Origin: Deltaproteobacteria bacterium | GTDB taxonomy: Bacteria > Desulfobacterota > DAOWNY01 | Assembly (NCBI GenBank): GCA_030642325.1 | Contig: DAOWNY010000065.1 | Span: 1-9,129 of the forward strand | DNA: 9,129 bases | Direction of reading: 5' to 3' | Shown: piece after piece, positions 1 through 6,996 of the stretch | How the letters are laid out: every line of letters starts with the position of its first letter | How positions within the stretch are numbered: position 1 is the stretch's first letter | Made by a program: the position numbers and the translations under genes | Notes under the pieces: generated by a model | What the model saw: the letters and a program-made list of their open reading frames with translations, nothing else | Databases searched by the model: none | What the model was told of the DNA's origin: nothing

Positions 1-32
1 CTTGAATGGTCAGTGATGTTTGTGTTATCTAA

Positions 33-1128
33 CTATCCTTTCTGCAACAGCAGAGCCTCGATAAACCGGTCGAGGTTTCCGTCCAGGACATCGCTGACAT
101 TCCCCGTCTCAATTTTTGTCCGATGATCCTTCACCATTTGATAGGGATGCATTACATAAGAACGAATTTGGCTCCCCCAGGCAATATCCTTCTTATTTTT
201 ATGGAGTTCGTCCATCTTCTCTGCTTTTTCTTTCTTCTCTTGCTCATAAAGCCTTGACTTCAATAGCTTCATGGCAGTCGCTCGATTTTTATGCTGGGAT
301 CTTTCACCCTGACATTGCACCACAATACCGGAAGGCAAATGGGTAATTCTTACGGCAGAATCAGTTTTATTTACATGCTGCCCCCCTGCCCCGCTGGCCC
401 GATAAGTATCGATTCTCAAATCTGATTCATCAACCTCAACTACTATGTTGTCATCCAGTTCAGGATAGACGAAGACTGATGCAAAGGAGGTGTGCCTCCG
501 TTTTCCGGCATCAAAGGGAGATATCCGGACAAGCCTGTGAATTCCCACCTCAGCCTTTATATAACCATATGAATATTCCCCGGAAGCAATAAAAGTTACA
601 CTCTTGATGCCAGCCTCATCACCGGGCTGATAGTCGAGAATTTGGGTCTTGTAATTCTTTCGTTCTGCAAAACGTAGGTACATTCTAAAAAGAATCTCGG
701 CCCAATCTTGTGCCTCGGTCCCCCCTGCGCCGGAATGGATGTTAATGATGGCGTTGCTGATATCATCCTCTCCGCTCATTATTTGCTTCAACTCCAGATC
801 CCTGATCTTTACCTCAAAAAGGTTTACCCTGTTTTCCACTTCCCCCATTTCCTGGAGGTCATCTTCTTCCCTGGCCATCTGAAAAAGGAGTGTGGTCTCT
901 TCAAGATAATCATTCTCTCTTTTCCAGAGACCGATGGCATCGGTAATTATCTTCTTGTCTCGCAATGTTTTTTTATATTTATCACTATCTTCCCAGAAGT
1001 CGGGTTTGGCGATTATTTTTTCCAGTTCAACCACCTTCTTCTCTTTTTCCTCAATGTCAAAGATAACCTCGAAGGGCATCAAGCTTAGCTCTCAACACCT
1101 CTAATTTCTTTTTCAATTCATCAATCAT
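33..1128 (-). CDS. prfB: Peptide chain release factor 2, with programmed +1 frameshift
   Basis: RF2 recognises UAA and UGA stop codons and triggers peptide release on the ribosome. The protein is made from two frames. A 23-codon segment starts at the ATG at 1128 (MIDELKKKLEVL...RGYL) and meets an in-frame TGA at 1059-1057. Skipping one base joins it to the long frame starting DIEEKEKK, giving about 364 aa, close to the 365 aa of E. coli RF2. The long frame holds the RF2 codon-recognition tripeptide SPF (RISPFDAGKRRH) and the catalytic GGQ loop (GAGGQHVNKTDSAVR). A GGAG ribosome site lies 5 nt before the ATG, and the start overlaps the last 8 nt of lnt, suggesting translational coupling. Frameshifting should be autoregulated by RF2 level, as known for the family. 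A caller that ignores the shift would start at a TTG at 1082 and lose the true N terminus. Very secure. Confidence 0.97.
1056..1071 (-). promoter_or_regulatory. prfB programmed +1 frameshift site
   Basis: Read on the minus strand the site is CGAGGTTATCTTTGAC. It contains the slippery CTT codon, the in-frame TGA stop and the following C, exactly the CTT-TGA-C core of bacterial prfB. An internal Shine-Dalgarno-like GAGGT sits immediately before TAT-CTT, the same spacing as AGGGGG-TAT-CTT in E. coli. When RF2 is scarce the ribosome pauses at TGA and slips by one base, making more RF2. The core is seen directly; the feedback mechanism is family knowledge. Confidence 0.95.
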
Positions 1129-2695
1129 TTTTTCTCCTTTTGCGGTGTGTCATAATAAAAACCAGGGTTAAAAATACGGCAATACAGAGGTGCGCAAAAA
1201 CATTGCCATGGGCAGTATAAAAGGTTAATTTGTTCTTTGTCAATTTTATTCTACCGGTTAAAAATTCCCGAGAAAATATTGAGGTTTTTGACACTATCCT
1301 CCCAAAGGGATCAATGAAGGCAGAAATTCCGGAATTGGCAGATCTAACGACAAAAACTCTATTTTCCACTGCTCGAAAAATAACCATCGATAAATGCTGA
1401 AAGGGAGCGCTGCTCTTCCCAAACCATGCATCATTAGTAATGTTTACCAGGAAATCCGCTCCTTTCTTCACAAATTTGCGGCTTGGATCTGAAAAAATAC
1501 CTTCAAAGCAGATTAAAACGCCGAATTTCCCAAAAGATGCCTGCAGGGGTTCAGTGCTGTCTCCGGGGGTAAAATCACCAACCTCTTCCACCATCTTTTT
1601 TATAAAAAAAAGTAAGCTTCTCAAGGGAACATATTCCCCAAAGGGCACCAGGTGAATTTTGTCATATTTACCCTGAATCGCTCCTCGGGGATTGATCAGA
1701 TATGCCCTATTAAAATAGATTACTTTATCTTCCCGATAGTCGTAAGCAGGGGTCCCGAACAAAAGGAAGGCCTGGATCGTCTTTGGTATGTTGGTAATAA
1801 ATGGACGATATTGTTCGTGCTCCTGGAAATAGAAGGGTGTTGCCGTCTCCGGCCAGACAACAAGATCCAACCCCCCATCGGCTGCCCTATAAGTTAACTC
1901 ACGATAAACGTCAATCGTCTCTTGCTGGAAACTGGGATCCCACTTCCTTTTTTGATCAATATTCCCCTGAATGAGGCCGATTTTTATCGTCCCTGATCCG
2001 TCTGAAGCAGCATTTATTGCCTGCAATCTCCAGTAGCCGTAGCCAACGACCAAAAAAAGGATAATCAGAGTAACTGATCCATACCTGGCTAACTGATCCG
2101 CCTCCTCTCTTTCTTTTAAACAGATAATGCCGAATACAGTGGAATTAACAAGGACTATCAGAAAACTTACTCCGTAAACCCCTGTAATATCGGCAATTTG
2201 AATAATTAAAGGATTCATGAATTGAGAATAACCAAGACTTTCCCAGGGAAAACCTGAAAAAAGAATTGCCCTTAAGTATTCGAGGCAAACCCATAAAAAG
2301 GGTGCGGATATCCCAAAACTAACTCCCATCCGTATTTTTATTACGGTAAGCAGTGAAGTAAAGGCTGCCATATATAGACTTAAATAAAGAATCAGTAAGA
2401 TAAAAACCAAGAAGCCGACGGGCCGGGAAAGATGCCCGTAATTAACCACCGTGGGAGTAATCCAGTATAAAATCCCTCCAAAGTGGATCAGCCCGGTAAT
2501 TGCTCCCAACCTAAAACTATTTAATAAATTTTTATTTTTTATGGCAAAAAAGAGGGGAACAAGCGCTACCCAGGCAAGCAGTCCAAACGCAAAATTGGGA
2601 AAGATGAGGATAAGCAATCCGCCGGAAGTAATTGCTAATAAATTATCATTCTGCTTTTTCACTACCGTGCAAAAAAACTCCGACAAAACATCCAA
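1121..2695 (-). CDS. lnt: Apolipoprotein N-acyltransferase
   Basis: Lnt transfers the third acyl chain from a phospholipid to the N-terminal cysteine of lipoproteins in the inner membrane, the last maturation step before Lol sorting. The 524 aa are close to E. coli Lnt (512 aa). Residues about 1-225 hold several hydrophobic helices. Residues about 236-485 form the nitrilase-like domain, with the catalytic triad visible as E283 (WPE), K346 (YDKIHLVPFGE) and C396 (LICFEG). A last transmembrane helix lies near 500-517, followed by a basic tail. The start is uncertain: the frame is closed by a TAA just upstream, so the first possible start is the TTG at 2695, with GGGAG 11 nt before it; a GTG eleven codons later is an alternative. 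The end overlaps prfB by 8 nt. The function is secure; the exact N terminus is not. Confidence 0.95.
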   Translation of the reverse strand: MDVLSEFFCTVVKKQNDNLLAITSGGLLILIFPNFAFGLLAWVALVPLFFAIKNKNLLNSFRLGAITGLIHFGGILYWITPTVVNYGHLSRPVGFLVFILLILYLSLYMAAFTSLLTVIKIRMGVSFGISAPFLWVCLEYLRAILFSGFPWESLGYSQFMNPLIIQIADITGVYGVSFLIVLVNSTVFGIICLKEREEADQLARYGSVTLIILFLVVGYGYWRLQAINAASDGSGTIKIGLIQGNIDQKRKWDPSFQQETIDVYRELTYRAADGGLDLVVWPETATPFYFQEHEQYRPFITNIPKTIQAFLLFGTPAYDYREDKVIYFNRAYLINPRGAIQGKYDKIHLVPFGEYVPLRSLLFFIKKMVEEVGDFTPGDSTEPLQASFGKFGVLICFEGIFSDPSRKFVKKGADFLVNITNDAWFGKSSAPFQHLSMVIFRAVENRVFVVRSANSGISAFIDPFGRIVSKTSIFSREFLTGRIKLTKNKLTFYTAHGNVFAHLCIAVFLTLVFIMTHRKRRKND

Positions 2696-2784
2696 TTAAT
2701 TGAAAACTCCCTGGCTCAACTTTTTAAACCGGAAAAAATTTAGACCGATCTTCCCAACTGACCGGCAACCATATTTTTTTTCAA

Positions 2785-2813
2785 CCCCTTCGGAAAAAAA
2801 GGGGAATTTTTTT
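2785..2813 (+). terminator. Possible weak terminator-like hairpin
   Basis: CCCCTT (2785-2790) pairs with AAGGGG (2799-2804) across an 8-nt loop, followed by AA and seven Ts on the plus strand. In this orientation it could stop antisense transcripts running toward the msh genes. Read on the minus strand, the coding direction, the stem is followed by As, so it would not be a standard terminator for the platform gene. The stem is short, so the call is tentative. Confidence 0.25.
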
Positions 2814-2845
2814 GTAACTCCACATTCAGTCTGCCGGCATCATTA

Positions 2846-2859
2846 ACTAAAATTTTAGT
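2846..2859. repeat. 14-bp perfect palindrome upstream of lnt
   Basis: ACTAAAATTTTAGT is its own reverse complement. It lies about 150 bp upstream of the lnt start and about 35 bp after the platform gene stop. It could be a dimeric regulator site, or a chance palindrome in AT-rich DNA; nothing in the window decides. Confidence 0.35.
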
Positions 2860-2894
2860 AATACGGTGATTCGAGTCTATCCTCCAAAAAATCC

Positions 2895-4133
2895 TTAGTG
2901 CAGCACCGCACCCATCTTAAACATGGGTAAAAACAGCGCAATAACCATCCCCCCAACCATGGACCCGATTATAAACAGCAGGACCGGCTCAATTAAAGCG
3001 GTAAAAGCGGTAGCAAAGGCATTCAACTGTCGATCGTAAAAATCAGATACCTTCACAATTGTGTTCTCTAAATTCCCTGTCTCTTCTCCTGATGCGATCA
3101 TCTGGATCAACATCACCGGAAATATTTTTTCTTGCCTAAAGCTGTCTACGATACTCATCCCTTTCTCGATCCGCTCGGCGGTTCTTAGCAAAGCCTCTTC
3201 AATTATCTTATTATCCACCGAACGACAAGACATCTCAATGGCCTGAATAACCGTTATACCGCTGCTAAGAAGGATCCCCATCGTCCGGCAAAATATCGAC
3301 AATGAATTTTTTTTAAGCATTATACCAACAGTCGGTAAGAGAAGTTTGAACTTATCAAAAATTCTTCTTCCCTGGAGAGTATTCAGAAAAAGCAGGCCGG
3401 CAACTCCTCCCAACCCGGCCAGGCATAACCCGACAACAAAGTAGGTCTGCATAACGTCGGAAGTTGCGAGCAAAATCTTAGTGGGAATAGGGAGGTCAGC
3501 CCCCATTCCCTCATAAATACCTTTAAATTTTGGTATGATCCACAGTGCCAGCACCATTACCACCATGAGAGAAAATACGGTAATAATGATGGGATAGACA
3601 AGGGCCGACCTGATCTTACCTCCAATGTTCGCTCTCGATACCATGTAATCAGCCAGCTGGTTCATGGTAAGTTCCAATTTACCGGTAGCCTCTCCCGCCT
3701 TGGCAAGATCAACAAAAAGTTGACTAAACACGGTGGGAAATTTTGCCAAAGCGCCGGAAAAACTCGAGCCCATGCTTACATCCGAGGACAGTCTTTCCAA
3801 TATACCTTTAAATTTTTTATTTGAGGTATCCTGGCTCAAGCTTTTTAGAATTCTTAAAAGGGGGATGCCGGCGCTGACCATGACTGATAACTGCTCTACA
3901 AAAATCAGGAGGGCCTCGGTCTTTATTTTGATGCCGAATCCACCAAAAAGAGGAGAAAATATAGGCCCGAAGGACCGTTTACCGGTGGTTGCTATCCCCT
4001 TTTCCGAAAGGGTTATGACGGTCAGCCCCTTTAGATGCAACAATTTTATCAAGGTCTCTTCATCTCCTGCCTCCATCCTGCCTTTGGCCTCGCTTCCATT
4101 TTTATCTCTGGCAATATATCCGTAGCTTGGCAT
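2895..4133 (-). CDS. mshG: MshG/GspF/PilC-type inner-membrane platform protein
   Basis: This polytopic protein is the inner-membrane platform on which the assembly ATPase works in type IV pilus and type II secretion machines. It has 412 aa, close to the usual 400. A soluble N-terminal part (PSYGYIARDKNG, about 1-65) precedes two T2SSF repeats, roughly 76-199 and 279-401. Each repeat carries the typical SAGIPLLRILKSL or SSGITVIQAIEMS segment and an AGEATGKLE or ASGEETGNLE turn. Transmembrane helices lie near 180-201, 232-250 and 380-403. I chose the ATG at 4133 because the family begins MPxYxY; AAGGGG lies 12 nt upstream. An in-frame TTG at 4154 would add 7 residues and overlap the ATPase gene. 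The gap to the ATPase stop is only 7 nt, so the two are surely co-transcribed. The family is secure; the Msh assignment rests on gene order. Confidence 0.93.
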   Translation of the reverse strand: MPSYGYIARDKNGSEAKGRMEAGDEETLIKLLHLKGLTVITLSEKGIATTGKRSFGPIFSPLFGGFGIKIKTEALLIFVEQLSVMVSAGIPLLRILKSLSQDTSNKKFKGILERLSSDVSMGSSFSGALAKFPTVFSQLFVDLAKAGEATGKLELTMNQLADYMVSRANIGGKIRSALVYPIIITVFSLMVVMVLALWIIPKFKGIYEGMGADLPIPTKILLATSDVMQTYFVVGLCLAGLGGVAGLLFLNTLQGRRIFDKFKLLLPTVGIMLKKNSLSIFCRTMGILLSSGITVIQAIEMSCRSVDNKIIEEALLRTAERIEKGMSIVDSFRQEKIFPVMLIQMIASGEETGNLENTIVKVSDFYDRQLNAFATAFTALIEPVLLFIIGSMVGGMVIALFLPMFKMGAVLH

Positions 4134-4140
4134 AATAAAA

Positions 4141-5877
4141 TTAATCCCCTTCAAAACAGGCTCTAATCACCTCTTCAATGGTGGTAATCCCCTTCAGAAT
4201 TTTTATTACTCCATTCATGCTTAAAGTAATCATCCCCATTTCAATTGCCTTGTTTTTTAAAACCTCAGGTGAAGCATTGTCCAAAACCAGATTTCTCAAG
4301 GCCTGTTTCATTTCTACCATTTCAAAGAGTGCTACCCGCCCATAATACCCGGTATAGCCGCATCTTTCGCAGCCCTTTCCCCGATAAAAAACGGTGTTTC
4401 CCGGATTCTTGTCATCCATATTTAAAGCCCTTAGCATCTCCCGGGGAGGAGAATATATCTCTTTACAATACGAACAGATTCTTCTTACTAACCGCTGAGC
4501 AACAGATAAAGCGAGAGCGGAAGAAACTAAAAACGGCTCTATTCCCATATTTACCAATCGTATTATGGTCCCCACTGCATCATTGGTATGCAATGTACTC
4601 AAAACCAGATGTCCGGTTAAAGAAGATCTGATCGCAATATCCGCTGTTTCAGTATCCCTTATTTCTCCAACCATTATTATATCCGGGTCTTGCCGGAGGA
4701 TTGCCCGAAAACCGGTTATAAAGTTAAAGCCGATTTTCGGATTGGCCTGAACTTGATGAATGCCTTTGATATGACATTCGACCGGATCTTCGATGGTCAC
4801 TATATTTTTGTCGGAAGACTTGATCTCGTTTAAAGATGAATAGAGCGTGGTTGATTTCCCGCTACCGGTGGGACCGGTTAAAAGAATCAATCCATGGTTC
4901 CGGAAAATAATTTTTCTAAACATTGTCAGATCTTCCTCCTCAAAACCCAACTGTTTTAAACCCAGCAAAAAAGAAGTCTTATCCAGAATCCGCATCACCA
5001 CCTTTTCTCCAAATAAAGTCGGAAGGGTGGAAATCCTGATGTCCATTTCCCGTTGATCAACCCGAACAATGAAATGTCCATCCTGGGGCAATCTTCTTTC
5101 CGCCAGGTCCATTTCGGCCAGCACCTTTATCCGGGAAACAATGGTCATATGGAGATATTTGGGAGGGGTAAGCACACTGTACATCGCCCCATCAATCCGA
5201 TATCTGACTTCCACCTTATCTTCCAGGGGCTCAATATGAACATCGCTTGCCCGTTTGCTCACCGCATTGGCAATAATATAATTAACCAATCTTACCAGGG
5301 GGGTTTCTTTGGCCTGCTCTCTCAGCTGCATAACATCTACGGCTATTTCTTCCTTTTCATCCTTCTTCAACTCAAACTGAATATCGGAAAGGTCCCCCAG
5401 AACCTCCCCCAACATCCCCATTGTTCCTTCCTTCTTATGAACCAGATCAATCTGCTCTTCTATGGACTTCTTCGAACCAATCACCGGGTTAATCTTTCTG
5501 CCCAGAATCTTTCCCAGATTATCCCGGGCTATTACATCAAAAGGATCAGCCATAACAACGGTCAAGACTTCATCTTTTTCAGCGATGGGAATCGCCGTAT
5601 ACTGCCGGGCCGCCTCCGCCGGGATCAACCGGGCAACTTCCAGGTCTATTTGCAGCATATCCTTTGGGGAAATGGAAGGAATATTCATCTGCTTTCCTAA
5701 AAACCGCAGCTTAACCTCCTCTGGGATAAGCCACATATCAACCAGGATATCACCCAGGTGTCCCCCTGATTCCTCTTGCCGCTTCAGGGCTTGATTCAAT
5801 TGGTCGTTCTTAATTAAACCCTCATCCAGCAAATAAGTCCCCAGCTGTTTGTAGTCCCCCATGTAGCCTTGGGCCAT
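4141..5877 (-). CDS. mshE: MshE/GspE/PilB-type pilus or secretion assembly ATPase
   Basis: This cytoplasmic hexameric ATPase drives pilin or pseudopilin assembly at the inner membrane. It has 578 aa. Residues 11-63 are an MshEN-type c-di-GMP-binding region of two 24-residue motifs separated by 5 residues; the first (QLG...Q34) is good, the second (HLG...Q63) deviates. The C-terminal motor has Walker A GPTGSGKST (335-343), an Asp box IEDPVE (362-367), Walker B ending MVGEIRD with E405, and a His box TGHLVLSTLHTND (421-433). A zinc tetracysteine is formed by C468, C471, C503 and C506, as in GspE, MshE and PilB. The start at 5877 is supported by AGGAGGT 8 nt upstream. The platform gene follows after 7 nt. 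The retraction ATPase family (PilT) is excluded by the N-domain and tetracysteine. GspE or PilB naming is equally possible from sequence alone; the M-N-E-G order favours MshE. Confidence 0.95.
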   Translation of the reverse strand: MAQGYMGDYKQLGTYLLDEGLIKNDQLNQALKRQEESGGHLGDILVDMWLIPEEVKLRFLGKQMNIPSISPKDMLQIDLEVARLIPAEAARQYTAIPIAEKDEVLTVVMADPFDVIARDNLGKILGRKINPVIGSKKSIEEQIDLVHKKEGTMGMLGEVLGDLSDIQFELKKDEKEEIAVDVMQLREQAKETPLVRLVNYIIANAVSKRASDVHIEPLEDKVEVRYRIDGAMYSVLTPPKYLHMTIVSRIKVLAEMDLAERRLPQDGHFIVRVDQREMDIRISTLPTLFGEKVVMRILDKTSFLLGLKQLGFEEEDLTMFRKIIFRNHGLILLTGPTGSGKSTTLYSSLNEIKSSDKNIVTIEDPVECHIKGIHQVQANPKIGFNFITGFRAILRQDPDIIMVGEIRDTETADIAIRSSLTGHLVLSTLHTNDAVGTIIRLVNMGIEPFLVSSALALSVAQRLVRRICSYCKEIYSPPREMLRALNMDDKNPGNTVFYRGKGCERCGYTGYYGRVALFEMVEMKQALRNLVLDNASPEVLKNKAIEMGMITLSMNGVIKILKGITTIEEVIRACFEGD

Positions 5878-6059
5878 TTGATGTTACCTCCTGCAACCAA
5901 TAAAAAACTGTAACCCCTCACGGATACGGAAAACAGTTCTCAATATCTTCTCTGAGCGAACAAGATAGCCATTTTATTTTACTCATCAAGCCACGGCAAA
6001 ACGCCAAATTTTGTTCAAACCAAGGGTTAGAAGCTGTTTTAAAACATGGGTGAAAACCC
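5878..6059. other. Intergenic gap between TPR gene and assembly ATPase
   Basis: This 182-bp gap interrupts an otherwise compact operon. On the minus strand a 49-codon frame begins with an ATG overlapping the TPR gene stop (ATGAGTAA) and ends MSKIKWLSCSLREDIE...PYP. It has no convincing ribosome site and no family I recognise. The gap looks like non-coding or decayed DNA, possibly an interspersed repeat. No terminator hairpin with a T run is seen. Confidence 0.45.
5886..5892 (-). promoter_or_regulatory. Strong ribosome-binding site of the assembly ATPase
   Basis: AGGAGGT on the minus strand ends 8 nt before the ATG at 5877. It is the best Shine-Dalgarno match in the window and fixes this start. 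Confidence 0.85.
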
Positions 6060-6698
6060 TTACTCATGAAACAGGTAATACCTGATCTCCCCCGCCAGGG
6101 AAGGATAGTGATCCTTTGCCAGGGATACAAACTTTCGATAATGCTTCATGGCTTCGGCAAAGTCTCCCTTCTCTTCCAAAATTATTGCCAGGTTGAAATG
6201 TGCCTCCGGGTAATCGGAATTTAGGCGAACGGATTCTCTGATTTTTTCGATGGCCATATCTATTTTTCCATTTTGATAATAGACGACACCCAAATCATTA
6301 TAAAACGCAGGCTGTTCTGATTTACCTGCGACGCCCCGCTCAAATTCCATTAATGCTTTATCCCAATCTTTTTGGCTGTAATGGAAATATCCCTTTACCA
6401 GGCAATCCGCCAGGCCGTTTTGATCAGGATCGCCATCGTCAATCATCGAAACGGATAAATTGACGGCAGAAACGGGGCTTTCTCCCGTTTTTATTTTCTC
6501 CCCGGTATTCTCCATTAAAAAAAAGGCGGCGAACAGGGTTGAGATTCCCGCCGTCACAAGCACAAAACCCCTAAGCCTGCTCCTTTTCTTGACCTTTTTT
6601 AATATTACGTCTTTAAGGGGTAGCGGCGCATCTTTTGCCGGATAAGAGTTATCTTCTCCAACTATTTTTTTATTTAATGTCCGATACAATAAGCTCAC
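6060..6698 (-). CDS. MshN-like membrane-anchored TPR protein
   Basis: This is a bitopic inner-membrane protein with a short basic cytoplasmic N terminus (SLLYRTLNKK), one transmembrane helix near residues 44-62 (GFVLVTAGISTLFAAFFL) and a periplasmic part. The C-terminal half holds three TPR-like repeats of about 34 residues at roughly 97-130, 131-164 and 165-199, with the usual A/G, Y/F and P positions (for example FYNDLGVVYYQNGKIDMAIE). TPR proteins of this type sit between the ExeA-like ATPase and the extension ATPase in MSHA loci and are thought to be assembly adaptors. I prefer the GTG at 6698 as start: GGAG lies 6 nt upstream and the result begins MSLLYRTL, like relatives starting MSLINxxL. 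The ATG at 6710, four codons earlier, has no ribosome site. The length would be 212 aa. The TPR call is firm; the MshN call rests on order and architecture. Confidence 0.85.
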   Translation of the reverse strand: MSLLYRTLNKKIVGEDNSYPAKDAPLPLKDVILKKVKKRSRLRGFVLVTAGISTLFAAFFLMENTGEKIKTGESPVSAVNLSVSMIDDGDPDQNGLADCLVKGYFHYSQKDWDKALMEFERGVAGKSEQPAFYNDLGVVYYQNGKIDMAIEKIRESVRLNSDYPEAHFNLAIILEEKGDFAEAMKHYRKFVSLAKDHYPSLAGEIRYYLFHE

Positions 6699-6704
6699 CC
6701 GGGA

Positions 6705-6708
6705 CTCC
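6705..6708 (-). promoter_or_regulatory. Ribosome site deciding the GTG start of the TPR gene
   Basis: GGAG on the minus strand lies 6 nt before the GTG at 6698, inside the ATGGAG of the alternative upstream ATG start. It favours the GTG. Confidence 0.55.
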
Positions 6709-6742
6709 ATAATTCATACGTAATTTATTTCAAGCTGTGCAC

Positions 6743-6770
6743 TTAGCCTTTAGCGGTTAGCTATTAGCCA
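6743..6770. repeat. 7-bp tandem repeat (TTAGCNN) x4
   Basis: Four TTAGC cores start at 6743, 6750, 6757 and 6764, exactly 7 bp apart, with the last two bases of each unit varying. The same heptad spacing is seen in the tail of the four-helix-bundle remnant at 8792-8812. Confidence 0.75.
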
Positions 6771-6895
6771 AAATGATCACAGGATATTTTGCTGGTACAA
6801 ATTTTCACCCATTGGGTGTTACTTCAAGCTCCCGTAATACCCGGTTTTTCAAAGCTAAACGTTTGTGTGCCGACGGCTGATCGCTCAACTTAAGG

Positions 6896-6980
6896 TTGGA
6901 ATTAGATCGGCAAATGTAACGAGATCAAACGGATGTTGAATGGTTTCATGCACAAGCTAACACTTAAATAGCTAATACCT
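6896..6980 (+). pseudogene. 3'-end remnant of four-helix-bundle gene (repeat copy A)
   Basis: On the plus strand this piece reads LELDRQ, then after a one-base shift CNEIKRMLNGFMHKLTLK and a stop. That is the characteristic C-terminal helix of the four-helix-bundle family (23S rRNA intervening-sequence protein type). It is an inverted copy of 8794-8870: a 63-bp core with 3 mismatches, then an 8-bp insertion in this copy, then 14 identical bases. Similarity ends abruptly at 6896; nothing to its left resembles the rest of the gene. It carries the same frameshift as copy B, so it was either copied after decay or spread as a non-coding repeat. It is not expected to make protein. Confidence 0.8.
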
Positions 6981-6996
6981 GACCGCACCGGTCGAT

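Larger units (their letters stand above)
2696..2894. other. Intergenic gap between platform gene and lnt
   Basis: This 199-bp AT-rich gap precedes lnt on the minus strand. It contains a perfect 14-bp palindrome (2846-2859) and a small hairpin with a T run on the plus strand (2785-2813). A promoter for lnt-prfB could lie here, but I see no convincing -35/-10 pair. One minus-strand frame stays open across most of the gap, ending at a TAA, but it lacks a standard start with a ribosome site. Confidence 0.5.
6699..6996. other. Gap between ExeA-like ATPase and TPR gene, with decayed repeats
   Basis: This 298-bp stretch has no convincing intact gene. It holds the plus-strand remnant of a four-helix-bundle gene (6896-6980), a 7-bp tandem repeat (6743-6770), a 13-bp imperfect palindrome (6806-6818, CACCCATTGGGTG) and a short hairpin GACCG-CAC-CGGTC (6981-6993) next to the ATPase stop. 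None of the hairpins is followed by a T run. A 36-codon plus-strand frame from 6772 (MITGYFAG...) has no ribosome site and no known relative. The gap may separate the ATPase and TPR genes into different transcripts. Confidence 0.5.

Noticed and set aside
2712..2890. Open minus-strand frame of more than 50 codons between the platform gene and lnt
   Set aside because: It has no ATG or GTG near the GGAGG at its upstream end (the next codon is ATA) and resembles no family I know. AT-rich low-complexity sequence can stay open by chance.
116..5794. Plus-strand open frames of 60-215 codons opposite the msh, lnt and prfB genes
   Set aside because: They are antisense shadows of well-supported genes and show no motifs or ribosome sites of their own.
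5918..6130. 70-codon minus-strand frame overlapping the end of the TPR gene
   Set aside because: Its first part lies inside the TPR gene in another frame; the rest has no ribosome site and no recognisable family. Kept only as a note on the gap.
6981..6993. Hairpin GACCG-CAC-CGGTC as a terminator for the ATPase gene
   Set aside because: The stem is only 5 bp and there is no T run on the minus strand after it.
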